A program made the position numbers and the translations under genes. Shown here in pieces: positions 25,838 through 34,032 of a stretch of DNA of 48,172 nt; positions within the stretch are counted from its first letter, which is position 1, and the number at the start of each line of letters is the position of its first letter. The notes below the pieces were generated by a model. The model was not told the DNA's origin. It was given only the letters and a program-made list of their open reading frames with translations, and did no database searches. The DNA is taken from assembly GCF_029263155.1 (NCBI RefSeq), contig NZ_JAJCYB010000002.1, positions 1-48,172 on the forward strand, given 5' to 3'. Source of the stretch: Pseudonocardia sp. (GTDB taxonomy: Bacteria; Actinomycetota; Actinomycetes; Mycobacteriales; Pseudonocardiaceae).

Positions 25838-26941
25838 CTAACAGATCCGCGGGAGGGGGTCGCCGACGAGCATGTCGACGATCCGGGTGCCCCCGAAGGC
25901 GGTGCGCAGCACGACCGTGGCGCCGGGCTGCTCGGTGATCTCCCCGACGACGACGGCCTCGCCGCCGAGCGGGTGGGCGTGCATCGCGGCGAGCCCGGCG
26001 TCGGCCTCGTCGGCGGCCACCACGGCGAGGAACCTGCCCTCGTTGGCGACGTAGAGCGGGTCGATGCCGAGCATCTCGCAGGCCCCGTTGACGACCGGGC
26101 GCACGGGCAGCGCCTGCTCGTCGAGCACGACGCCGAGCCCGGTCGCCCGCGCCAGCTCGTTGGCGACGGTGCCGACGCCGCCGCGGGTGGGGTCGCGCAG
26201 CCAGCGCGTGGCCGGGGCCGCGGCCAGCAGGTGCTCGACCAGGTCGGACACCGCCGCGGTGTCGGACCGGATGTCGGCCTCGATGGCGAGGTCGCCGCGG
26301 GCGAGCATGACGGCCATGCCGTGGTCGCCCATCGGCCCGGACAGGATCAGCCGGTCGCCCACGGCCACGTCGGCCGCGGCGAGGCGGCGCCCGGCCGGGA
26401 CCACCCCGACCCCGGCCGTGGTCACGAACAGCCCGTCGGCGGCGCCGCGGGGCACGACCTTGGTGTCGCCCGTGACGATCTGCACGCCCGCCGCCGCGGC
26501 CGCCGCCGCCATGTCGGCGACGATCTCGCGCAGCGTCGCGATCGGGAAGCCCTCCTCCAGCACGAACGCCGCGGAGAGCCACCGCGGCACCGCGCCGGAG
26601 CACGCCAGGTCGTTGATCGTGCCGTGCACCGCGAGGTGCCCGATGGAGCCGCCGGGGAACCGGATCGGCTGCACCACGAACGAGTCGGTGGAGAACGCGA
26701 GGCGCTCCCCGCTCGGGAGCGTCAGCACGGCGCCGTCGCCGAGGTCCTCCAGCGCCTCGTTGCGGAACGCCTCGACGAACACCGCGTCCACCAGCGCCGC
26801 CGACGACTTGCCGCCCGCCCCGTGCGCGAGCGTCACGATCTCCTCGCGCAGCCGGGGTCGGCGCTTGCGGAAGGCCTCGATCCGCTCGATCACCTCGCCC
26901 TCGGCGAAGCTCGGTCCCGAACTCAGGTAGTCGGACTTCAT
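25838..26941 (-). CDS. hypE: Hydrogenase maturation factor HypE
   Basis: A 367-residue HypE of the AIR-synthase/ThiL-like fold, which dehydrates the C-terminal thiocarboxamide to thiocyanate and donates cyanide to iron. Visible are LAHGAGGKSSAALVD, SFVVQPIRFPGGSIG, VTGDTKVVPRG, DPTRGGVGTVANEL, and the C-terminal PRIC whose Cys carries the cyanide group. It starts 1 bp before the SIS gene stop region and precedes hypC. Length and motifs are normal. Confidence 0.97.
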   Translation of the reverse strand: MKSDYLSSGPSFAEGEVIERIEAFRKRRPRLREEIVTLAHGAGGKSSAALVDAVFVEAFRNEALEDLGDGAVLTLPSGERLAFSTDSFVVQPIRFPGGSIGHLAVHGTINDLACSGAVPRWLSAAFVLEEGFPIATLREIVADMAAAAAAAGVQIVTGDTKVVPRGAADGLFVTTAGVGVVPAGRRLAAADVAVGDRLILSGPMGDHGMAVMLARGDLAIEADIRSDTAAVSDLVEHLLAAAPATRWLRDPTRGGVGTVANELARATGLGVVLDEQALPVRPVVNGACEMLGIDPLYVANEGRFLAVVAADEADAGLAAMHAHPLGGEAVVVGEITEQPGATVVLRTAFGGTRIVDMLVGDPLPRIC

Positions 26942-26942
26942 A

Positions 26943-27575
26943 TCATCCCAGCTCCTCGTGGACGGTGTGCCACAGCTGGTAGCCCAGCAGGGCCTGCGCC
27001 TCCTGGATGCGGTGCACGCTCTGCGAGGCCACCGTGAAACAGATGTCGACGTCCGGCGACGCGGCGAACTGGCCGCCGTCGTACCCGGCGAAGCCGACGG
27101 TGAACATCCCGCGTGTGCGGGCCTCGCGGAACGCGGCCATCAGGTCCTTCGAGCTGCCGCTGGTGGACAGCGCGACGGCGATGTCGCGGCCGTCGCCGCG
27201 GGCGATGAGCTGGCGGGCGAACACCAGCTCGAAGCCGACGTCGTTGCCCAGCGCGGTGAGGATCGCCTGGTCGGCGGTGAGCGACCACGCCGGGAGCGCC
27301 GTGCCGAGCGGCGGGCGCGCGAACAGGCCGGCCAGCGTCGTCGCGTCGGTGGAGCTGCCGCCGTTGCCGAAGCAGAACATCCGCCCGCCCGCGGCGAACC
27401 GGCGCGCCATCTCCGCGGCGGCGACGGCGATCCGGTCGGTGGACCCTGCGAGCGTCGAGGCCCGCAGCGCCGCGCTCTCCGCGGCCTTCGCGCGGGCCGA
27501 GGCGGCGAGGTCGCGCAGCAGCGAGTCCTGGTCGCGTTCCTCCGCGTCCAGGAAGGGGTAGAGGAAGTTGGTCAC
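26943..27575 (-). CDS. SIS-domain phosphosugar isomerase-like protein (GmhA-like) of the hydrogenase locus
   Basis: A 210-residue SIS protein resembling sedoheptulose-7-phosphate isomerase: an N-terminal helix, then RMFCFGNGGSSTDATTLAGL, VALSTSGSSKDLMAAF, FTVGFAGYDGG and a C-terminal helix with HRIQEAQALLGYQLWH. It lies between hypE and a SIS-HypC fusion, and its GTG overlaps the upstream stop (GTGA). A role in hydrogenase assembly, perhaps binding a phosphorylated metabolite, is inferred only from context; an LPS role makes no sense in an actinomycete. Confidence 0.85.
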   Translation of the reverse strand: MTNFLYPFLDAEERDQDSLLRDLAASARAKAAESAALRASTLAGSTDRIAVAAAEMARRFAAGGRMFCFGNGGSSTDATTLAGLFARPPLGTALPAWSLTADQAILTALGNDVGFELVFARQLIARGDGRDIAVALSTSGSSKDLMAAFREARTRGMFTVGFAGYDGGQFAASPDVDICFTVASQSVHRIQEAQALLGYQLWHTVHEELG

Positions 27576-28270
27576 GACGCCTCCACCTTCGTGATCGCCG
27601 TGCCGGCGTGCACCAGCACGAGGTCGTCGACCGAGACCGGGTCCACGAGCACGGTCGAGACGTCCTCGATGCCCTGCGCCGTGCGGGCCCGCCCCGGGCC
27701 GACCATCTCGGCGAGTCGGCCCTCGTCGCTGCAGGTGATGCAGACCTCGTCGGTGCACTCCTCGTCCGGAGCGAGCAGCCCGGGGTGCTCGAAGCAGACG
27801 TGCGTGAGCTCCCAGAGCAGGTGGTAGAGCAGCACGAAACCGCCGGTGGCGGGCAGCCGCGGGTCGGGGTCGTCGAGCCACAGGACGTGGTCGGCCGCAC
27901 CGGCCGCGGGCCGCCCGCCGCTGCCGATCCACAGCGTCGTGGCGCCCCAGGCCGGCGCGCGGCGCATCACCTCGCGCACGGCGGGCTCGTCCGCGGCGGC
28001 CACGGCCAGCACGACGTCGCCGGTCCGCACCGACACGCGGGTGGTCGCGACCAGGTCCGGCCCGGTCAGCGCGACGCCGGGCAGCGCCCTCTTCCCGACG
28101 ATCACCGGGTGCACGAACTCCACCGCCACGTGCTGCGCGTGCGGCTCCCACGCCGGGGCCAGGCTCCACAGCGTCGCGCCCGCGGCGAACCGGCGCGCGA
28201 GCGCCAGCGACGCGGCGGCGAGGTCGGCCGGGAGGTCCTCGGCCAGCCCGCGGTCGATCGCGGTGGTCAC
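27572..28270 (-). CDS. SIS-like domain fused to a C-terminal HypC domain
   Basis: A 232-residue two-part protein. Residues ~1-165 look like a SIS domain (LALARRFAAGATLWSLAP, TRVSVRTGDVVLAVAAADE, GATTLWIGSGGRP, VLLYHLLWELTHVC). The last ~60 residues are HypC/HupF-like: VCITCSDEGRLAEMVG, then STVLVDPVSVDDLVLVHAG. In HypC the essential Cys is residue 2; here the equivalent Cys is internal, in CITC, so it cannot act in the same way without processing. The GTG at 28270 overlaps the stop of the mini-HypC gene. Confidence 0.82.
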   Translation of the reverse strand: MTTAIDRGLAEDLPADLAAASLALARRFAAGATLWSLAPAWEPHAQHVAVEFVHPVIVGKRALPGVALTGPDLVATTRVSVRTGDVVLAVAAADEPAVREVMRRAPAWGATTLWIGSGGRPAAGAADHVLWLDDPDPRLPATGGFVLLYHLLWELTHVCFEHPGLLAPDEECTDEVCITCSDEGRLAEMVGPGRARTAQGIEDVSTVLVDPVSVDDLVLVHAGTAITKVEAS

Positions 28271-28407
28271 GACGGCACCACTGGCTGACCGCCGAACACT
28301 CCGTGCCCGGTCGTCGTCGCGATGGTCACCCGGGTCGACGCCTCGCCGATCGCCCCGCTCGGCTCGTCCCAGATCTCCGCGGTCCGGCCCGGGATCCCCA
28401 GGCACAT
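28267..28407 (-). CDS. Truncated HypC-like mini-protein, 46 aa
   Basis: This short gene encodes MCLGIPGRTAEIWDEPSG, continuing to GVFGGQPVVPS. The first eight residues are the HypC signature including Cys2, but the protein stops at about half the normal length and lacks the DWVLVHVGFA-type strand. It is well supported as expressed: GGGGAGGG lies 7 nt before the ATG, it begins 3 bp after hypF, and its stop overlaps the next start (GTGA). It might be a decayed hypC or a deliberate half-domain working with the HypC part of the next protein. Confidence 0.8.
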   Translation of the reverse strand: MCLGIPGRTAEIWDEPSGAIGEASTRVTIATTTGHGVFGGQPVVPS

Positions 28408-28410
28408 GGC

Positions 28411-30894
28411 TCAGCCCTCCCCGTCGAGTGCACGCTGCTGTTCGATCCCGCCCTGCTGTTCGATCCCGCGGAGCGCCGACACGGCCGCCTGGCCCAGCGC
28501 GAGCCCGCCGTCGTTCGGTGGGACGGCGCGGTGGCTGAGCACCGCGAAACCCCGCTCCTCCAGTCGGCGGCGGGTGAGCCGCAGCAGCAGCACGTTCTGG
28601 AAGACGCCACCGGTGAGCCCGACCAGTCTCACACCGTTCGAGACCTGGGTCACCATCTCGGCGACGGCGTCCGCGACGGCGACGTGGAACGCGAGCGCCA
28701 GCTCGGGCACCGGTTCCCCGCCCCGAACCCCCGCGACCAGCCGTCGCAGCACGGGCGCCGGGTCGAACCGGCCGCCGCCCACCCCCATCCGCGTCACAGC
28801 AGGGTGGCTGTGCTCCGACTGGACCGGAGCAGGGCCACCCTGCTGTGACCGGGTGGCGGCGACTGCGGCCGCCAACGCCTCCAGGTCCAGTGCCGCCTGG
28901 CCTTCGTAGGTCACCTCATGGCGTACGCCCAGCAGGCTGGCCACCGCGTCGAACAGGCGGCCCATGCTCGACGTCGGGACGCAGCCGGTGCCCGAGTCCA
29001 GCTGCGAGGCCAGCAGCGCCAGCTCCGCCTGCTCGCACGCGGCCACGGGCGGCAGGTCGGCGTCCCAGGCGATGCCGGCGGCACGCAGGTGTGACAGCGC
29101 CATCCGGCGCGGGTGGCGGACGGCCGCGTCGCCGCCGGGGAGCAGCACCGGCGCCAGGTGCGCGGCGCGGACGAAGCGGTGGCTGTCGGGGCCCAGGCGC
29201 AGGATCTCCCCACCCCAGACCGTCCCGTCGGTGCCGTAGCCGGTGCCGTCGAACGCGACGCCGACGACCGGCTCGCCGAGCCGGCCGTGCTCGGCGAGCA
29301 GCGCGACGACGTGGGCGTGGTGGTGCTGCACGAGATCGAGCGGGCGGTCGCCCGCGTGGTCCTCGGCCCAGGCCCGGGTGCGGTAGCCGGGGTGCAGGTC
29401 GGCCGCCATCCGCACCGGCTGCGCGCGCAGCCCGGTGAGCTGCCCGACCGCGCGCTCGTAGGCGCGCAGCGTCTCCAGCGTGCCCATGTCGCCGACGTGC
29501 GCCGAGCAGAACGCCAGCCGCCCGTCGGTCAGGCAGAACGTGTTCTTGAGTTCCCCGCCGACGGCGAGCACCGCCGGCACCTCCCGGCCCAGGTCGACCG
29601 GCAGCGGGGCGTACCCGCGGGAGCGCCGGACGGGCAGTTCCCGGCCGTCCACGACCCGCACCACGGAGTCGTCGCACGGCACGTGGATCGGGCGGTCGTG
29701 GTCGAGCACGGCGTCGGCGAGGGCGGGCAGGCGGGTCGCGGCGTCGTCGTCGGTGAAGCAGATGGGCTCGTCGGAGCGGTTCGCGCTGGTCAGGACGAGA
29801 GTTCCGCCCGTCTCCAGCAGCAGGTGGTGGACCGGGGTGTAGGGCAGCAGGATGCCCAGCCACGGGCTGCCGGGGGCGACCCCGTCGGCGACCTCGGCAT
29901 CCGGGCGCCGGCGCAGCAGCACCACCGGGCGAGCGGGCGAGGTGAGCACGGCGGCCTCGTCGTCGTCGATGTCGACGAGGCCGCGGGCGGCGGCGAGGTC
30001 GCGCACCATCACCGCGAACGGCTTGCCGCCGCGGGCCTTGCGCGCCCGCAGCGACGCGACGGCCCGCCCGGAGGTGGCGTCGCAGGCGAGGTGGTAGCCG
30101 CCGACGCCCTTGACGGCCACGACCTGCCCGCCCGCCAGCGCCCGCAGCGCCTCGGCGATCGCCGGATCCCCGCAGCCACGCCCCGGCTCGTGCGCACCGA
30201 GACCCCGGCTCGTGCGCACCGAGACCCCGACTCGCGCGCGCTCAGGCCGCGACTCGCGCGCATCCGGGGCCCGACTCGCGCGCACGCAGACCCCGACTCG
30301 CGGGAGGGGGTGGAAGGTGAGCGTGGGGCCGCAGTCCGGGCAGGCGACGGGCTGGGCGTGGAAGCGGCGGTCGGTCGGGTCGTGGTACTCCGCCGCGCAC
30401 CGCTCGCACATCCCGAAGGCGGCCATCGTGGTGCCCGGGCGGTCGTAGGGCAGCTCGCGGATGATCGTGAACCGGGGCCCGCAGTTGGTACAGGTGACGA
30501 ACGGGTGCCGGAAGCGGCGGTCGGCGGGGTCGAACAGCTCGGCCACGCAGTCGTCGCACACCGCCACGTCGGGCGGGATCGCGGTGCGCGCGCCCACCGC
30601 CGGGGCACTCGCCACGATGGCGAACCCGGCCTGCGCGACCGCGGGCAGGTCCTGGACCTCGACCGAGGCGATCCTGGCGAGCGGCGGGGCGTCGGCCTGC
30701 ATCCGCCTCACGAACTCCACCACCGCGACCGGCGGACCCTGGACCTCGACGAACACGGCCGACGCGTCGTTGCCCACGTGCCCCGCCAGGTCGAACTCGG
30801 TGGCGAGCCGGTGGACGAAGGGGCGGAAGCCGACGCCCTGCACCACGCCGGTGACGACGACACGCCGCCGAACGGGGGTGATCACCGAGGTCAT
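28411..30894 (-). CDS. hypF: Hydrogenase maturation carbamoyltransferase HypF
   Basis: An 827-residue HypF, making the carbamoyl group that becomes the cyanide ligands. Domains in order: acylphosphatase ([15 protein letters not shown]), two zinc-finger motifs (CDDC with [12 protein letters not shown] with CPDCGPTL), YrdC-like ([16 protein letters not shown]), and Kae1-like ([36 protein letters not shown]). GGAGG sits 5 nt before the ATG at 30894. Two repeat stretches are embedded in frame: residues ~199-238, an Arg/Ser-rich insert between zinc fingers and YrdC, and ~682-700 near the C-terminus. Core motifs remain intact. Confidence 0.96.
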   Translation of the reverse strand: MTSVITPVRRRVVVTGVVQGVGFRPFVHRLATEFDLAGHVGNDASAVFVEVQGPPVAVVEFVRRMQADAPPLARIASVEVQDLPAVAQAGFAIVASAPAVGARTAIPPDVAVCDDCVAELFDPADRRFRHPFVTCTNCGPRFTIIRELPYDRPGTTMAAFGMCERCAAEYHDPTDRRFHAQPVACPDCGPTLTFHPLPRVGVCVRASRAPDARESRPERARVGVSVRTSRGLGAHEPGRGCGDPAIAEALRALAGGQVVAVKGVGGYHLACDATSGRAVASLRARKARGGKPFAVMVRDLAAARGLVDIDDDEAAVLTSPARPVVLLRRRPDAEVADGVAPGSPWLGILLPYTPVHHLLLETGGTLVLTSANRSDEPICFTDDDAATRLPALADAVLDHDRPIHVPCDDSVVRVVDGRELPVRRSRGYAPLPVDLGREVPAVLAVGGELKNTFCLTDGRLAFCSAHVGDMGTLETLRAYERAVGQLTGLRAQPVRMAADLHPGYRTRAWAEDHAGDRPLDLVQHHHAHVVALLAEHGRLGEPVVGVAFDGTGYGTDGTVWGGEILRLGPDSHRFVRAAHLAPVLLPGGDAAVRHPRRMALSHLRAAGIAWDADLPPVAACEQAELALLASQLDSGTGCVPTSSMGRLFDAVASLLGVRHEVTYEGQAALDLEALAAAVAATRSQQGGPAPVQSEHSHPAVTRMGVGGGRFDPAPVLRRLVAGVRGGEPVPELALAFHVAVADAVAEMVTQVSNGVRLVGLTGGVFQNVLLLRLTRRRLEERGFAVLSHRAVPPNDGGLALGQAAVSALRGIEQQGGIEQQRALDGEG
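28793..28849. repeat. Double inverted repeat inside hypF
   Basis: Perfect 16-bp arms GTCACAGCAGGGTGGC (28793-28808) and 28834-28849 enclose a second perfect 7-bp hairpin (28811-28817 with 28825-28831). The element is translated within the Kae1-like domain of HypF. Its core resembles the repeat in the carboxylase gene. Confidence 0.93.
30181..30303. repeat. Direct-repeat array inside hypF
   Basis: Two exact 22-bp units beginning CCCCGGCTCGTGCGCACC (30181 and 30203) are followed by variant units built on CCCGACTCGCGCGCA up to about 30303. The array is in frame and codes for a low-complexity Arg/Ser/Val-rich linker between the zinc-finger and YrdC domains. Confidence 0.92.
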
Positions 30895-30984
30895 GCACAC
30901 CTCCATCCGGGGTAGTGACCTGGAGCACAGGCTAGAAGCCTTGACACCCGCGCGTATAGCCCGACTGTGTGTACCGTCACACCC
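30895..30984. promoter_or_regulatory. Divergent promoter region between hypF and hypA
   Basis: The 90 bp between the divergent starts must hold promoters for both hyp operons. A TTGACA hexamer at 30941-30946 faces hypA, but the sequence one spacer downstream is a poor -10. This stretch is less GC-rich than the genes. No clear palindromic operator is visible. Confidence 0.4.
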
Positions 30985-31323
30985 GTGCACGAGCTGTCGA
31001 TCTGCAACTCCGTCGTCGACATCGTCACGCGCCATGCCGCCGGCCGTACCGTCAACGCCGTCCACCTGCGGGTGGGCGCCCTGCGCCAGATCGTGCCGGA
31101 CACGCTCGTCTACTGCTGGGGCCTGATGAACGCCGACACCCCGCTCGCCTCCTCGGAGCTGGTGGTGGAGAGCGTCCCCGGCGCCATCCGGTGCCGGCCG
31201 TGCGACCGCACGCAGGCCCTGACCGAGTTCGTCCTGGTCTGCGAGGCGTGCGGCGGGAGCGACGTCGAGGTCGTTGCGGGCGAGGAGTTCCTGATCACCA
31301 CGCTCGACCTGGCGGAGACCTGA
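30985..31323 (+). CDS. hypA: Hydrogenase nickel incorporation protein HypA
   Basis: A 112-residue HypA. The N-terminal MHELSIC provides the nickel-binding His2, so the GTG at 30985 is the start even though the frame opens at 30967. The zinc site is CRPCDRTQ and CEACGG, the usual two CxxC pairs. HypA hands nickel to the large subunit with HypB, encoded 1 bp after its stop. It is transcribed away from hypF. Confidence 0.96.
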   Translation: MHELSICNSVVDIVTRHAAGRTVNAVHLRVGALRQIVPDTLVYCWGLMNADTPLASSELVVESVPGAIRCRPCDRTQALTEFVLVCEACGGSDVEVVAGEEFLITTLDLAET

Positions 31324-31324
31324 C

Positions 31325-32077
31325 ATGGGGCGGTTCCACAAGCACGAGGACGGGCAGGGCCATGAGCACGGGCACGACGAGCCGGGCGACCACACCGGGT
31401 ACGCCACCGGCGGTGAGCGCGTCGAGGTGCTCGAGCGGATCTTCGACGAGAACGACCACTGTGCCGCCGCCAACCGTGCCGACCTCGACGCGGCGGGGGT
31501 CACCTGCGTCAACCTGATGTCCGCACCGGGCGCCGGGAAGACCGCGCTGCTGCGCGAGACCCTCGTCCGGTTGCCGGGTCGGCTGCGGGTCGGGATCGTC
31601 GAGGGCGACATCGAGACCAGCATCGACGCCGACCGCCTCGCCGGGCTCGGCGCCTCGATCAGCCTGCTCAACACGGCCAACGGGTTCGGCGGCGAGTGCC
31701 ACCTCGACGCCCCGATGGTGCGCTCCGCGCTCGCCCGGCTCCCGCTGCCCGACCTGGACCTGCTGATCGTGGAGAACGTCGGCAACCTGGTGTGCCCGGC
31801 CGAGTTCGCCGTCGGCGAGCACCACCGCGCGATGGTCTACGCCATCACCGAGGGCGAGGAGAAGCCGCTCAAGTACCCGGTGATGTTCCGCTCCGCCGAC
31901 CTCGTGCTCGTCAACAAGATCGACCTGCTGCCGCACCTGGACTTCGACCTCCCCCTGTTCCGCGCGAACCTGCGCGCGGTGCACCCCGGCGTCACGGTGA
32001 TCGAGACCAGCGCGCGCACCGGCCAGGGGGTGGACGAGTGGTGCGCGTGGTTGGCGGCGCAACACCCGTCCGGCTGA
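31325..32077 (+). CDS. hypB: Hydrogenase nickel-insertion GTPase HypB
   Basis: A 250-residue HypB GTPase with a His-rich N-terminus ([19 protein letters not shown]) likely to store or bind nickel, P-loop APGAGKT at 67-73, switch region [13 protein letters not shown], metal-site segment [10 protein letters not shown], and the NKID base-specificity motif. It works with HypA in GTP-dependent nickel delivery. It is the last gene before a 0.9-kb repeat-filled gap, so the hydrogenase genes beyond probably have their own promoter. Confidence 0.96.
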   Translation: MGRFHKHEDGQGHEHGHDEPGDHTGYATGGERVEVLERIFDENDHCAAANRADLDAAGVTCVNLMSAPGAGKTALLRETLVRLPGRLRVGIVEGDIETSIDADRLAGLGASISLLNTANGFGGECHLDAPMVRSALARLPLPDLDLLIVENVGNLVCPAEFAVGEHHRAMVYAITEGEEKPLKYPVMFRSADLVLVNKIDLLPHLDFDLPLFRANLRAVHPGVTVIETSARTGQGVDEWCAWLAAQHPSG

Positions 32078-32979
32078 CCGCACCGCCGTCGTGGTGACCG
32101 CACACCCGCCGGGACGCCGGTGCGGTGCACGTGACGCCGGTGCGGCGGCGCGCGGTACGGGACGCCGCGGGCCACCCTGCCGCCGGCATTTTCCCCGCAC
32201 CGGGCGCCTTCGGTGCGGGACGCCTTCGGTGCGGGACGCCTCCGGTACGGGGCGCCTCCGGTACGGAGGAGGCGCCGGGTGCGGAGGCGCCGGTGCCGCT
32301 GCCGGTGCCGCTGCCGGTTCCGCTGCCGGTTCCGCTGCCGCTGCCGCTGCCGGTTCCGGTGCCGCTGTCGGTTCCGGAGGATCCGGCGGCATCATGATCG
32401 GTGACCGGGAACAGGCGGCGTGTGGGGGCACGCCCGCGCGTTCCGAGTCGACGATCTTGGGTGAGGCGCGTCCGCGAACCGGTTGGTGATCGTCGGGAGG
32501 GAACCGGCAGGCGTGTCCCGCACGCCCGGCCGTTCCGAAGCGGTGATCACATCGAGGCCGCCACCCGACCGTGCCAGGCCACGCCACGCCCGGCTCGCCA
32601 CGCCACGCTCAGCGCCCGGCTCGCCACGCCACGCCACGCTCAACCCCCGGCTCGCCACGCCACGCCGCGGCCGGCTCACTCCTGCCGACGCCCGACCGAC
32701 GCCGACCGACGCCCGACCGACGCCCGACCGACGCCCGACCAACGCCCGACCAACGCCGACCGACGCGCGGCCACCGACGACCACCCACCCGCCCGCGACC
32801 CCTGGTGCCGGCCCGGCGCCACCCGCCGGCAACCAGGCGAGAGACCCGGCCGGCCCGGCCGGTAGATGTCGCGCGCATACAGCGGCCATGTGCCCCTAGG
32901 TGCGCCGAACGCTTACTCCGCACGGCGGCCGACCGCTACAACGGTGATCCCACCACAGCCCAGCCGAGGGGCGACACCG
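32078..32979. other. Gene-free region with four tandem-repeat arrays between hypB and hhyS
   Basis: About 0.9 kb without a believable gene. It holds a 16-bp unit four times (32205-32268, CGCCTTCGGTGCGGGA type), a 12-bp GCCGCTGCCGGT-type array (about 32289-32373), a ~30-bp unit with CCGGCTCGCCACGCCACG (about 32578-32680), and an 11-bp CGACGCCCGAC array (about 32688-32768). Open frames here merely read the repeats. The last 100 bp should contain the hhyS promoter. Confidence 0.85.
32913..32942 (+). promoter_or_regulatory. Possible promoter of the hydrogenase structural operon
   Basis: TTACTC (32913-32918) and TACAAC (32937-32942) are 18 nt apart and lie 38 nt before the hhyS ATG. The match to consensus is modest, and this is the least GC-rich spot after the repeat arrays. 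Confidence 0.3.
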
Positions 32980-34026
32980 ATGTCAGCACCCGAGCAGACC
33001 GAACCCGTCGTACACATCCTCTGGATCAACGCCGGGCTGAGCTGCGACGGGGACTCCGTCGCGCTCACCGCGGCCACCCAACCCAGCATCGAGGAGATCG
33101 CGCTCGGCGCGCTCCCCGGGCTGCCCAAGGTCGCGGTGCACTGGCCGTTGATCGACTTCGAGAACGGTCCGGTCGGCGGCGCCGACGACTTCATCGAGTG
33201 GTTCTTCAAGGCCGAGCGGGGCGAGCTCGATCCGTTCGTGCTCGTCGTCGAGGGGTCGATCCCGAACGAGCGGATCAAGCCGGAGGGGTACTGGTGCGGG
33301 TTCGGCAACAACCCCGCGACCGGCCAGCCGATGACCACCTCCGAGTGGCTCGACCGGCTCGCCCCGAAGGCGCTGGTCGTCCTCGCCGTCGGCACCTGCG
33401 CGACCTACGGCGGCATCCACGCCATGGCGGGCAACCCCACGGGCGCGATGGGCGTGCCCGACTACCTGGGCTGGGACTGGAAGAGCCACGCCGGCATCCC
33501 GATCGTGTGCGTGCCGGGCTGCCCGACCCACCCGGACAACCTGTCCGAGACGATCCTCTACCTGCTCTACCAGGCCACCGGGGCCGCCCCGATGATCCCG
33601 CTCGACGACGCGCTGCGGCCCACGTGGCTGTTCGGCAAGACCGTGCACGAGGGCTGCGACCGCGGCGGCTACTACGAGCAGGGCGAGTTCGCGACGACGT
33701 ACGACTCGCCGACGTGCCTGGTCAAGCTCGGGTGCTGGGGCCCGGTCGTCAAGTGCAACGTGCCCAAGCGCGGCTGGATCAACGGTGTGGGCGGCTGCCC
33801 GAACGTCGGCGGCATATGCATCGGCTGCACGATGCCGGGCTTCCCGGACAAGTTCATGCCGTTCATGGACGCCCCGCCCGGCTCGATGGTCTCCGGGGCG
33901 ACCAGCAAGGCCGTCGGCAGCGTCATCACCCGGCTTCGCAAGATCACCGAGCGCAAGCTCGACCAGGAACCGACGTGGCGCCGCAAGGGCCGCGAGCTCT
34001 CGACCGGCTACCAGAAGGTCTGGTGA
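32980..34026 (+). CDS. hhyS: Group 1h [NiFe]-hydrogenase small subunit
   Basis: A 348-residue iron-sulfur subunit. The proximal-cluster motif is LSCDGD (Cys22, Asp25), where most hydrogenases have CxxC. The 3Cys-1Asp cluster is known from oxygen-tolerant group 1h enzymes such as the Ralstonia actinobacterial-type hydrogenase. Further cluster ligands lie in GTCATYGG, VPGCPTHPDN and the Cys-rich run CDRGGYY to CTMPGFPDKF. No Tat signal is present, consistent with a cytosolic or membrane-associated enzyme. GAGGGG precedes the ATG at 32980; the frame upstream is repeat-derived. Confidence 0.95.
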   Translation: MSAPEQTEPVVHILWINAGLSCDGDSVALTAATQPSIEEIALGALPGLPKVAVHWPLIDFENGPVGGADDFIEWFFKAERGELDPFVLVVEGSIPNERIKPEGYWCGFGNNPATGQPMTTSEWLDRLAPKALVVLAVGTCATYGGIHAMAGNPTGAMGVPDYLGWDWKSHAGIPIVCVPGCPTHPDNLSETILYLLYQATGAAPMIPLDDALRPTWLFGKTVHEGCDRGGYYEQGEFATTYDSPTCLVKLGCWGPVVKCNVPKRGWINGVGGCPNVGGICIGCTMPGFPDKFMPFMDAPPGSMVSGATSKAVGSVITRLRKITERKLDQEPTWRRKGRELSTGYQKVW

Positions 34027-34032
34027 ACTGAC

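Noticed and set aside
26943..27575. LPS heptose biosynthesis gene (gmhA)
   Set aside because: The fold matches, but the gene is translationally locked into the hydrogenase maturation operon and no other heptose genes are present.
30941..30960. TTGACA with TATAGC as a hypA promoter pair
   Set aside because: The spacing is only 8 nt, far too short for a sigma-70-type promoter; only the general promoter region is annotated.
30895..31785. Extension of the hypF frame to over 1100 codons, antisense to hypA and hypB
   Set aside because: HypA and HypB are unmistakable on the other strand, and hypF has an excellent ribosome site at 30894.
32570..32770. Possible CRISPR array
   Set aside because: The units are contiguous or nearly so with no unique spacers and no cas genes; these are simple tandem repeats.
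32091..32923. Open frames in the repeat-filled gap between hypB and hhyS
   Set aside because: They merely translate tandem repeats into Pro/Ala/Arg runs, have no ribosome sites and exist in several frames at once.
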